Shown here: piece by piece, positions 22,730 to 34,400 of the stretch
Numbering within the stretch: position 1 is the stretch's first letter
Layout: every line of letters starts with the position of its first letter
Assembly (NCBI GenBank): GCA_964017045.1
Contig: OZ024796.1
Location: 25,979,010 to 26,043,009 of the forward strand
Reading direction: 5' to 3'
DNA from: Omphiscola glabra
Lineage: Eukaryota; Mollusca; Gastropoda; Lymnaeidae
DNA length: 64,000 nt
Notes under the pieces: generated by a model
What the model was told of the DNA's origin: nothing
The model's input: only the letters and a program-made list of their open reading frames with translations
The model's database searches: none
Made by a program: the position numbers and the translations under genes

Positions 22730-25369
22730 TCCGTCTGTTTAAATCCTTTATATTCACGTCGCTTTTGCTTGTGACTGGCTGGCAAGACTTTCGGACATCT
22801 AACTGACCCACTTCCAGTCAACCGATCTTGGCTGAAACTCGGCACATGGACTCATACCGATGAAAGCACGTTATTTTTAATTTTGAGCCCCACGCCTCAA
22901 CCTCAACCCCCGAAAATCAGTTTTTCGTGTTTTTCAAGAGAACGATGAACAAAAAAATGATTCCACGAAATAAAATTCCAAATAACTGCGCTAAATGAGA
23001 TTCTTTTTTAAAAAACAACAACATCGCAATTGCGTTTGGTATGTAATATTTTTACTTTCGTTTTTCTGAAATAGTTGGTGAAATAAATCTACGGTGTAAA
23101 AGCGGATGGGTCATTAGAATATTCTTATAGTTCAGGGACCTGAAAAATGTACGGTTGCAAGCCATGAGGGGCGGGGGAATCACTAATTAGAATTTGTATA
23201 TAGTGTGTTACTTGTAGGCATGCTTTGTTAAATTTGCAAACCCACACATATTGATCGATATTAAATTTTAAACAGGAATTATAAAAACTCTGTTAATAGG
23301 GGTTGTTTAATTTCTTTTAATAGATGCCCATCAAATCCTTGTGCCACTGCTATGATCCACATTCACAAAAATGTCTGCAACCTCTGGACGCGTTTTAAAA
23401 AATAAAAAAAGGACGCGTATTTTCCGGACCCCAGACCTGTTTACCCCCAAACTCTTAAAATCGTACAATATCATCACAAAATCGTTCAATACATTATCTT
23501 AATAGTAAAAAAAAATAAACATACAGTATATATAATTTATATGTCTACACCTCAAAATCATACATTGTACGCCAAAATCGTAAGAGTAAACAGGTCTGGG
23601 ACCCCCATTGATAAGACAAAACAGGCAACTAAACTTCTATTATACTATATGTTTTCCACATGACACATATCCAACCACTGCCTGTGTTCAGGGAGTTGGT
23701 TCTTTGAAAAAAAAATTAATCTAACGTCCCCCCATCCCCCATATATACCCCCCTACCCTCCGTTTAAAAGAAACGCCGCCCTGGCGTCCACATCAAAGCC
23801 TTATCTTTTCATCATCTGTTCAACACAGCAATTAGTTGCCAGCATCGAATGTAAGCGATATTATAAAACTTTATTTTCTTTATACTTATATGTATATGTT
23901 TGCGTGTTTGTGTGTGTGTATAAACCTCCTCCGCCCCTCTTCCCCCCCCCCCCCCCCCCACAGCAATGAGCTTAAAGAGCTGGAAGTTGTGTCAAAATAG
24001 AAATGTGGAATCGATACTAGATCAAGAATTACGAATCCAAAATGTTATCTTACTTAATATTTAATTTGTTAAAAAAAATTTTCAAATCTTTTGGGGTAAA
24101 GGAAGAAACAAAAAAAATAAAAAATTAAAAGATAAAAACGCATCAAAGTTTCATTCCTTCTGGATAATTTATCAATTTTGAAAACGGAGTCTTCCAAACA
24201 TTACCATGAACCACTACAGAATCCGACTCCACGGCCCTTCGGGTTTAAAACGAAGGGGAAAAACAGTTTAAAAAAAAAAAATCTATAAAACCAGTCGACC
24301 ACTTGGGGCCATCAATCATCTTTTAGAATACAAGGGATTTATTTTGCAATCTATTTGCATCTTTCGGGCCCGCAAAAAAAAATAAAAAATTTACAGACAT
24401 TTTTCCCCTCTCCCTGGCTCGCTGGGTCCTTGGCGTCTCATATTTTCGATTCGGCATAAATAAATGTAAAGAGGCCGTGCCGAGGTAGAAGACGATGGAG
24501 TAAAACAAAACAAAAATACAGGGGGTTTGGGGGGGGGGGGTGGAGGAATAAAATTGGCCAATATTCCCTGGGACTCCCGAGCACGATTGGAACATATCCA
24601 CGCATATTCAGAATTTGACATTTCCCTAGCCTGGCCCGGGAAAATGGCGGTAAAATTGCAGGGCTGGCATCGCGGCAGGGGAACGGTTTTATTACATGTT
24701 AGGACAACGCAGGACAATTATCATTGGTAATTTCTGGCACCGCTACCCTATCACCCTATCGCAACCGGGGGGGGGGGGGGGAATCTTGGTACGTTGGTGG
24801 AGGGCCAGTGAGGGAGAACTGGGGTTGGGGGGTAAAGATCTGTATAATATATTCGGGACATTTAGAGATAATGCGATATCCCGACTTCCCCCACCCCACA
24901 TCCCCAAAGTTTCTACATTTTTCAATATCGGCACTCTTTAGCTCAGATCGATTCCGGAAAGTTTTAGCTACTCCGAATCCGGGCTACGACTCCGACATAT
25001 AGCGTCAAGCACGAATTGTTTTTGCGTTTTTAACGATGACGATGCAACAGACTGATAAATGACGCTTTGAATTCTAATTTTCCCGGACATGTTTATTCTG
25101 TTCACAATGTCTTATCCGGAATAAGATCATGTTTGAAAACGCCGACTCCGAACAAATGATATTTACCGAAGACCGATTCCATGATTTTCGCAGACGTGCT
25201 CAAACCATTACTTAACGTTAATCACCCCCTCCCCGCCCTCTCAAATACCCCAACCCCATGGGTTGAGCCTCAGCCCCGTGAGTAGGAGCGTATCACATTA
25301 TAAGAGATCGCCCGCTTGTTGCTGCAGTAAAGCGACTTCCTTCATCAATATCCAAACTGATGGTAATCT

Positions 25370-25370
<1 letters not shown>
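22730..25370. other. unique and homopolymer-rich sequence, no gene recognised
   Basis: Contains long C- or G-runs near 23943-23959, 24530-24541 and 24769-24781 and several A-rich tracts. The open frames at 24323-24730 and 24696-25002 overlap on both strands and owe their length to G/C runs. I searched the minus strand here by eye for the missing CCP6 C-terminal exons and did not find them. Confidence 0.4.

Positions 25371-25375
<5 letters not shown>

Positions 25376-25430
<55 letters not shown>
25376..25430. repeat. (GA)n microsatellite
   Basis: An uninterrupted GA dinucleotide run of about 27 units, preceded by aaagaaa. Confidence 0.98.
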
Positions 25431-25433
<3 letters not shown>

Positions 25434-25945
25434 AGGGGAGAAAAGAAAGATTTTGTACAGAAACCCAATGTTACCCAGGCGTAGACCATTCGGATCGATG
25501 TAATCAACACAACTCAACAAGCACATCTCTACACTGCCCAGACAAAAATATTTGAGTGTGGAAGAGAAAACAGAATATTGGCTTCAATAGTCTTTGATAG
25601 CGATGGCACGTATTCACCCTGTGAAGTAAGTGGTCTCCTCTATATCCCATATGAACTCTTCCTATTCAAGCATACCATTAGAAAGCACGTTGCCATGACC
25701 AGATATAATGCATTAGATCTGGCCATGGATCGGGAAGTAGAAGTCACTTTGTCCAATATTTTATTGGTTGGGGGGGGGGGGGGGGGGGGGAGGGGTTTAC
25801 CAATAACCCCACAAATTGTTGCGCAAGTTTTCAGCAATAATGGTACAGAGTTAAATTTTAACATTAAAAAAAACAAAAACATATTTTTAAAAATTAATAG
25901 GAAAAAATACAACACTGTTGGAAGATAAATTTCAAGTTCAGGTTT

Positions 25946-26610
25946 GGGCGAGGTTAGATAATATACAGGTCTTCTCTGTCCAGGCGAGGTTAGAGAGTTG
26001 AACAGGTTTTCTCTGTCCAGGCGAGGTTAGAGAGTTGAACAGGTTTTCTCTGCCCAGGCGAGGTTAGATAGTTCAACAGGTTTTCTCTGTCCAGGCGAGG
26101 TTAGAGAGTTGAACAGGTTTTCTCTGTCCATGCGAGGTTAGAGAGTTGAATAGGTTTTCTCTGCCCAGGCGAGGTTAGAGAGTTGAACAGGTTTTCTCTG
26201 TCCAGGCGAGGTTAGAGAGTTGAACAGGTTTTCTCTGCCCAGGCGAGGTTAGATAGTTCAACAGGTTTTCTCTGTCCAGGCGAGGTTAGAGAGTTGAACA
26301 GGTTTTCTCTGTCCATGCGAGGTTAGAGAGTTGAATAGGTTTTCTCTGCCCAGGCGAGGTTAGAGAGTTGAACAGGTTTTCTCTGCCCAGGCGAGGTTAG
26401 ATAGTTCAACAGGTTTTCTCTGTCCAGGCGAGGTTAGAGAGTTGAACAGGTTTTCTCTGTCCAGGCGAGGTTAGAGAGTTGAACAGGTTTTCTCTGCCCA
26501 GGCGAGGTTAGAGAGTTGAACAGGTTTTCTCTGCCCAGGCGAGGTTAGAGAGTTCAACAGGTTTTCTCTATCCAGGCGAGGTTAGAGAGTATAACAGGTC
26601 TTCTCTGTCC
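25946..26610. repeat. 37-bp minisatellite with partial higher-order structure
   Basis: About 18 copies of a unit starting CCAGGCGAGGTTAGAGAGTT and ending gaacaggttttctctgt. A marker variant (gatagttcaac) occurs at 26068, 26253 and 26401, that is 185 bp (five units) and 148 bp (four units) apart. The variants around it recur in the same order for the first interval. Confidence 0.95.
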
Positions 26611-27018
26611 TGTTGATACCATTTTTGTTGGGGAAAGGCGGTCAGTAGACGTCTGGAAATTTCCTTTTTTTTTTTTTTTGTTTTTCTTCTTATTAAAAAA
26701 AAAATTAAATTAAAACAACACCCAATATCACTTAAATCCCGCGCGAAATTTTGACTATCAATCACCAAGGGGCGAACACTGACCACTTGAACACTTTTGA
26801 TACAAACAACCAACAATAAGGGGATTCTCGCTGCGACCCCGACCACCAATACATTCTTGATCCCATCAAACCAACAAAAAAAAGAGGGATCCCCTTGCTG
26901 CGACCGTACCCACCAATACATTATTGATCGCAACAACCAAGACGAATTCCAATCTTATCTTGCAAGCGTTTAAAAATAAAACAGCAATAGTGTAGTGACG
27001 TTAGATCAAATGGTTAGA

Positions 27019-27031
27019 GTTGCTAGGCAAC
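27019..27031. promoter_or_regulatory. X-box-like palindrome
   Basis: GTTGCTAGGCAAC is a perfect inverted repeat matching the RFX-factor X-box pattern (GTTGC...GCAAC). A single isolated motif; function is inference. Confidence 0.35.
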
Positions 27032-27229
27032 GGAACATCCAAGAATGTGTCCCCAATGCCTCTCAATGACAGATGGTCAGCAGGCGAGACAGTGCAGGTG
27101 ATAACCAGATGGCTACTATGAATGAGATGAGATGTGTAAGTGTAAGAAATTACTTTAGTCAGGCGAGCGAAAATGCACTGTGTTTGCATACTATAACTAT
27201 AGGCATAACCCGTAGTCTACACATTAAAC

Positions 27230-27908
27230 CAGAGGCGAAGCGAGAGGGGTGCGAGGGGTACATATGTCCCCGGGCGCCAAGGTACAGGGGCGCCAAAATG
27301 AGGCTTAAAACGTTACATTGTAATAAGTAAACAAGGGTAATAAATCGGTCACAAGTTCGGTGCAGCGGCTCAGCAGACGTGTCTTCTGATAGCCTACTTA
27401 TTTTGTCGCATTTGCCTTCGTCAATGGGACAGGATCGTCTCAACGGTCTTACTCTTCTTAACGTTGAAAGAGGAACATTGGGAAAAACAGATTTTGATTG
27501 CGTCATTGACCAGTTTTCGACATTGAAATCAAGAAAAATAAATCTTTCGTAGACTATGTAAACCAGTCTACAACAGCGACTGAGTGGGTCATGTACTAGA
27601 CCAGTCTACGACAGTGACTGAGTGGGTCATGTGACTGAGTGGGTCATGTGACTGAGTGGGTCATGTGACTGAGTGGGTCATGTGACTGAGTGGGTCATGT
27701 GACTGAGTGGGTCATGTGACTGAGTGGGTCATGTGACTGAGTGGGTCATGTACTATAATTTCTAGAAATGTTCTTCTTTAAAACAATGTTTTATTAAAAT
27801 TTAAATTGTTTTCCTTATTTAATGCAATAGAAAAAGTGTGATTAAAAAGAGGGAGGGGCAAATTTTATGATTCGTCCCTGGGCGCAAAATATCATAGCTA
27901 CGCCTCTG
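27230..27908. mobile_element. hAT-like element with CAGAGGCG termini
   Basis: The left end CAGAGGCGAAGCGAGAGG is inverted at the right end as ..AGCTACGCCTCTG (27896-27908). Flanking 8-mers cattaaac (27222-27229) and cataatac (27909-27916) match at six positions. An internal 17-bp minisatellite (27577-27751) is contained in the element. The left end is similar to the fragment at 51217, including a repeated 'gggcgccaaaatg' feature. Confidence 0.8.
27577..27751. repeat. 17-bp minisatellite inside the element
   Basis: About eight tandem copies of CTGAGTGGGTCATGTGA, preceded by two longer related units beginning at 'accagtctac'. The copies are identical, implying recent expansion. Confidence 0.95.
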
Positions 27909-28077
27909 CATAATACAAACCCATTCTATGGTAAGTAACAGTATCGGGAGTTTGGGGGACCTTAACAGGACACAGATAATGTCCTAGTATGAGGTTAGTG
28001 ATTTCTGGCTGTAAACATTTATCTAAGTGGAGTTTTTTTTTTCTAAAGAAAAATCTGAGTTGCCCACAGACAATACG

Positions 28078-28652
28078 TTACAAGTAGACCACACAGACAG
28101 ACCATCTGAATGTTAGAGTACTCAGACAGAACATCTGAATGTTAGACTAATCAAACAGAACATCTGAACGTTACAAGTAGACTACACAGACAGAACGTCT
28201 GAATGTTAGACTAATCAAACAGAACATCTGAACGTTACAAGTAGACTACACAGACAGAACGTCTGAATGTTAGACTAATCAAATGGAACTTTTGAACGTT
28301 ACAAGTAGACTACACAGACAGAACATCTGAATGTTAGACTACTCAGACAGAACATCTGAACGTTACAAGTAGACCACACAGACAGACCATCTGAATGTTA
28401 GACTACTCAGACAGAACATCTGAATGTTACAAGTAGACTACTCGGACAGACCATCTGAACGTTACAAGTAGACTACTCAGACAGAACATCTGAACGTTAC
28501 AAGTAGACTACTCAGACAGAACATCTGAACGTTACAAGTAGACCACACAGACAGACCATCTGAATGTTAGACTACTCAGACAGAACATCTGAATGTTACA
28601 AGTAGACTACACAGACAGAACATCTGAACGTTACAAGTAGACTACACAGACA
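28078..28652. repeat. 35/29-bp mixed minisatellite
   Basis: Alternating units: a 35-bp type ending in gttacaagtagactac and a shorter type ending in gttagactactcagacag, both containing cagaacatctga. The two unit types are intermixed over about 575 bp. Confidence 0.93.
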
Positions 28653-28923
28653 GGCTAAACAAAGAAGAAACTTTTTTTCATTTTGGTGTGTTAAAATGGG
28701 AAACCCGACCTTCTACTGCCAGCCCAACTCTATGCAAAAGCAGAGTAACAGTCAGTGTTATAGGTCACTACCCTTGTTCATAATGATAACAAACCCATTA
28801 TTCACATAGAGATGTGAATACATTTTTATACAAAAAAAAAAAAAACCCCAAGAAAATGAAATTTCATATGTTGTGTTTAACTTTCCAATATGGAAAAAAA
28901 ATATATATTTGTCAAATGCTTAG

Positions 28924-29092
28924 AGTCGGTTGACACGATCACATTTTCCTTCAAGCATTTGATGCAATTCGTGTATGAAGCCTTGTCACAAATTTCAAAT
29001 TACTATTTGATCACATTCCCCAAAAAAGAAACCACGCACAAAATAGTGCGTTCATACAACAATTTGAAGCAAAATTTGATCGTGTGAACTGA
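28924..29092. mobile_element. MITE (family 1) with TCRGTTSACACGATC termini, uninterrupted copy
   Basis: The left end TCGGTTGACACGATCACA is inverted at the right as the complement of TCAGTTCACACGATCAAA. tgcttag flanks both sides (28917-28923 and 29093-29099). The same element occurs in inverse orientation at 44185-44724, where it is split by another element. The uninterrupted junction here is at 28967-28968. Confidence 0.82.
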
Positions 29093-29352
29093 TGCTTAGG
29101 CTGCTCTTAGGATTGTATTATGGAGGAAACGAAATATTGTAACACACTGATATGGAGCTATTAAGAAATAAATACTTTTCTCAAATTAAAATTTAAAAAA
29201 TCAGAATAAAAGAAATCTAAGATAGCACAATACTTAGGACTTGACGGACTCTTGCAGACATTATAATAGTTACTTAACATGTCTCATGGGAATTGCACAT
29301 GAATACACTTCTTTAAAATGTTAATTGGTTACGTAGAAATTCATGGACTTAC

Positions 29353-29555
29353 CGTCTGCCTGTCCCTGCTTTGACAGCATCTCTGTTGAAGTTTGTGTTG
29401 GTGAGGGAGAAATCCTCAGCATTGCTGCACAGCAGTTTGGGGAAGACTGATTGTTTCTCATAGCGTTCCATGTCATCGTAGATGTTCCCATACATGAAGC
29501 CGTTCATCAGTGTGGAGTGGGCGTGTAGGTCTATGTAGAAGTCCATGTCATGTTT
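29353..29555 (-). CDS. AGBL4: CCP6 exon 9, last exon found
   Basis: 203 bp, phase 0 in, phase 2 out, GTAAGT donor, so the gene continues downstream. Encodes [20 protein letters not shown] (third zinc ligand in HAH), [12 protein letters not shown] and [13 protein letters not shown]. In homologues the next residues are the FLGGLLD...TLEVSF segment. No exon matching it was found between 1 and 29.3 kb. Confidence 0.96.
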
Positions 29556-32500
29556 CTGAGAATGGGATGAAAATCAGGGGTGAAAGTTCAGATCAGAGGT
29601 AACTGTGAAAGCCCATGTCTGTTAGAGGTTTTAAGGTGGTGGTAAAAGTTTTGTTAATTTTTTTTTTAAATTTTGATATTAACACACAAGTAAAAGCAAG
29701 AAACACTTGAAATATTCTTTAAAAGATTTGTGTTACCTTAAGGTATAAAAATCTACATAATTTACTCCATTATTCTGTCTTGTACTGACATTTTCTGAAA
29801 TTTGACCATGTGATCATGTAATTTCAGACTGTCACTGCTGTTGTGTCAGCATCATATAAAACATCAATATCACTTTGAAATTATTCATCATTATACACCA
29901 AACAGTCTTTTATCCCCTGCTAAGTGATGCTAGTCTTTTTCAAATTTAACAAAAGAAAAGAGGATATGTACGCTGACCTCATTACGGTCTAACTCCATGA
30001 GCAGATTTTTCGTGGCATATAATGTAGGGTGCGCCCAGGGTGATGGTTCTTGCCAGTGTCGATTAAGATCAAAACCCATTAGGGAACATCTGAGGGAATA
30101 AAGCATGTTCAGTTAAGTACGAAATCAATAGTTCCTTTTGTGCTGCATTGTCTCCATGATGATCCCACACACAAGCTAGAACACTTGTCCATAGAGCCAG
30201 TTTGCTCTCTACATCACATGATACCACAAAATGTTCAGCGGTCACCATTTACTTTTTCTTGGGAAATTAATAATCTAACATAAATTGTAATGGTAAACAT
30301 GGAATACAGATAGAGTTGATAAATGGTTGAAACATGTAATCACTTGGATGGTTTGTATTGTTTACTTGAGGACCCCCGAGTAACAGGCAGAAAGTACGGT
30401 AAAAATAAAGCTTTAAGCCATGACAGACATATGCAGATTAAGTTGGGAGTAAGTTCAACTGTTCTTGCAATCACTGATGTATAAAATTATACCATAGATT
30501 AGAGTAATGATATAATTTAGTGTGTTCAATTTTTAATCTTCCACTAATAATGATTTGACGAATTTATTTTCATCTTAATATACAACACCAACAAAATAAT
30601 TTCTCAAGTTATGATGATTAAACATTTATAACAGAAAATAACAATGCAGAAATATTTTTTATCCATCACCCTACATAAGACTTTTACAAACATGATAAAA
30701 GGACTGATACTCTTGAAACATGCACAAACACTGAACACAAAAATATGTTTTCATACAATAAGCTGAAGTATTTCAGAAAAAGTAGATTACTCAGCAGAAA
30801 TTACAGGTAATTACACCACCCCCCCCCCCCCCCCGACTGTTAATTGAAATATGAATTATTTATACTTTAATGCATTGTGGTAATTAAATCCATTTCTAGG
30901 CCAAAGTTGTGCAAACAATAAAATTTAGAAAAAAAAAGGAGCAGTTTCCTCTGACAAGAATTATTTTCCTATTTCTTTAGTGCACACTTTTGGTCAATAC
31001 AAGCAATGGAATTAATTATTCTTGTTGACATAGCTGTTTATATGTACTTTTGAGTTTGTCTCAAGCAATGTTTTACAAATACAAGTATTCCATAATTTCA
31101 TCTTTTTTTTCTCGGACAATATATTTTCTCCATTCTAGTTAATTTTTAAAAATTCATAAAATGAGATAAATTTAAAACAAAATGAGGTAATTAAAAAAAA
31201 ATATAAAAAGTCAGATTCTGACCATTACTTACCTGTAATTACCCAAATAGACACCATCAGGATTTAACATAGGGATAATTTTAAAAACTAAATGTTCACG
31301 CAATATTTTGGCAATAGGATGGTTGCTGACCAAAAAATCAATGATACCTGGTCAGAGAAAAGAGAATTTATCACACATAGAAAAGTGTTTTTTATGTCTT
31401 ACATTTTGACAGTTCACTAGCACATATTACTTTCATTACAATCTAAAAGTGGTTTTTGAATTACTAACACATAATGATTCTAATCAAAAGTTTTGATAGC
31501 TTTAGTCAGTGGCGGCCTTAATGGGCAACATTGTAAAGGTGACTCCATTATCAATATATTTATTTTTATTTAAAGTCATTTCAGTGCACAAGATTACTTA
31601 TATTTTGCACTTCCTACTGGCGCCACTGCTGGTGGTCAGCGTTAATGAAGACATGGGACCTTAATATGGGATTTCATTACATGTTCTTAATAGCATGCAT
31701 TTATTATACTGGGAATGAACTAAAATTGTTTTAAGCATTAGCTCGGGCTAATAGAAATTTTTACAAAAAATATACTGTATAAAGTTTAGAAAAAAATTAA
31801 GTTAACAGATAAAATAGTTGCTGACCTTGACACACAAAAGATGATGGTGTTTCCCCGGGGTGAACACGTGCAGTGATGAGTACAGTTTTCAACTTCTCAT
31901 TTTCTGTAGCACATAGGTTTGGACTAGCTATAGTGAGCAAGTCCAACCTTCTTTGCTGCTGCACAATGGAAAAACCAATTATGGACTTTTAAATCCCAAG
32001 CTGGTTAAATAAATTTTTTTAAAAGGCATTTGGCCTCATACAATTTTATAATTAAGTTTCATAAGGGGGGAGGAAATGGAACACCCCTTTTGTATTGTTA
32101 GAATTTTCAAAAATTGGTCACCCACATCCAAAAATTATTTACAACTGCAATGTTGCACAACTGTGATCATAGTTATTAGTTGAAAGCTGGTGTAGAAGAT
32201 TAAATACTAGAATGAACTACTTATCAATAAAGAAAAAAGTTTCTCCAAATCAACTCCTGACTAATTGATTGACAATTATAAATGATGCTAAACCTCCATA
32301 ATCATCACTTGGAGCTCTGGAACACTTATGGCTTTACATGTATTTAGCACAGAAAATGTGTAATAAATTTCTTTTTTTAAAACATCCAACTATTCTTTTT
32401 AAAAATGTAATGCATATTTGAGAAGTATGAAATGTAAGAGCCCGTGTAAACTAAAGATATTAAATCTGGCCACCATTTAAAAATGAAAACTGTTTATAAG

Positions 32501-34360
32501 ATTAAAATTAAATGTTGGTTTATCATATTTGTCTAAAAATGTAATATAGAATCCTGATATTGAATCTCAACTTTTCTGCTAATTTTAATTAATTAAATAC
32601 TAGGCCTATCCTTTGTCATTTTAAAATTAATTTTGGTAAGAATATATATCCATATTTAATTGGAGTATGTTATTAGGTAAAATATAGAACTTAAAATTTT
32701 ATTTATTGTAAACTAATTCATTTGAAAATGATTATTTTTTACTTATATATACATAAGACATCCATTTATAATCTGCTCTATCAGAAACTTTTTAAGTCAA
32801 TATTAATATTTAAAAAAGATAACTATAACTATAACAAGACCAAATAAATTCAAATTTAATAACACTTTATTAAAATGAAACTGAAATAATTGGTGATACA
32901 GAGATAAAAATTGTAAGCTTCAAGATGAATTTATAGAAAGTGTTGTGATGGTTGTGAAATAAAACAATGTTTAAACTACATTACATAAGTACATTAAAAA
33001 TCTAGTTAACATGATTGACTTCTTAGCCTTGTTGTAAGCTGTATTCTTGTGCATTATTTAGTTAGTTTACAAATAAAGAGATTCTCATTATAAAAATAGT
33101 GTTATTTTTAATTTTAGACAGTAAATAAGATTTTAAGAAGAAAAATAAAATAGATAACATACCACTGATAAACACAGGAGTTCTCTACTAAAGAAGTCAT
33201 AATTCCTTCTTTCCAAATTGTCTAGGTAGTTTTGTAATCGAGTGTATGAGTATGGGTAACAGTATGCAAATTGGTAAACATCATCCTCTCGGTCAAAGAC
33301 AAATGCAAATGACATGACATAATTTTTACGATGGTCTGGGCAGCGGTAGTAGTAGACATATTTGGACTGAATTCGTACCCTGAGTAAAATTACAAAATAA
33401 CAATATTGATTAAATTTGAATCTTGGAAAGTTCATTCATATAGTAGAAGAGAAGAGATATTTGAGAATAAGAGAAGATGAGCTACTTGATGAATTTACAA
33501 AGCATAGTGATTGATTACAGAACAAACAACAAATCATAGAAAAATAAACATGTACTGACAATAGATAAAGATATCCAGGAGGACAAAGTGATGTCTGAAA
33601 TCTAAAAAAAAAAGAGGAAGTATACCTTTATTTGACTTGTGTAACAAATTACTATCGACAGTCTTATAAAACAAATTGAGTTTATTGTATATGTGACTTC
33701 TGTGACATCAAAGTAGGCCTACATATTAAAGTGCATAGATCAGATAATATACTGACATACCATTTTGGTCTGCTTGTAGATTTGATCATTGGTGTCATGC
33801 CATCTCTGTAAAGTGATTTGGTTTTACTGAAGTTGACAATATTGAATATTACCCTCTGGTGATAGACAAAAATTTGGACTGAATTATTTAATGTACATTT
33901 TAACTTGCATAAAATAAGTAATATTTTATACATAATTGCCATCAAACATTGTTTTTCTGTTATTAAAGATTAATTTAAGTTAGGAAGAACATTGGACAAA
34001 GACTCAAGATTAAACCATGTCACTTACTTGGTCAGCCCTAGCATTTTCTACTGTAAAATTAAACCACACGCGAAATCGAGGATTACATGTATCCGGTCTT
34101 ATAAACAAGTCATACTCTGTCTCTGTGATGTAATCTACACGGCCGAGATTGCCTGTAAAAAGAAATGCTATAAAAACTACAATATTCTGTCCGATCCAAT
34201 ATTATCTGTTAAGAGTGTTTAATTAAATTTTTAAAGCTCCTATCAAATGTTTAAAGTTTAAAGGAATGTAAGATGGCTGAATTAATAAATTCACATAGAT
34301 CTTTGCACAATATATAAATATATAGGGGTATATATATATATAATATATAGATCTATATAT

Positions 34361-34400
<40 letters not shown>

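Noticed and set aside
24323..25002. Overlapping open frames on both strands around G/C runs
   Set aside because: Their length depends on glycine/proline-coding homopolymer tracts and nothing resembles a known domain.
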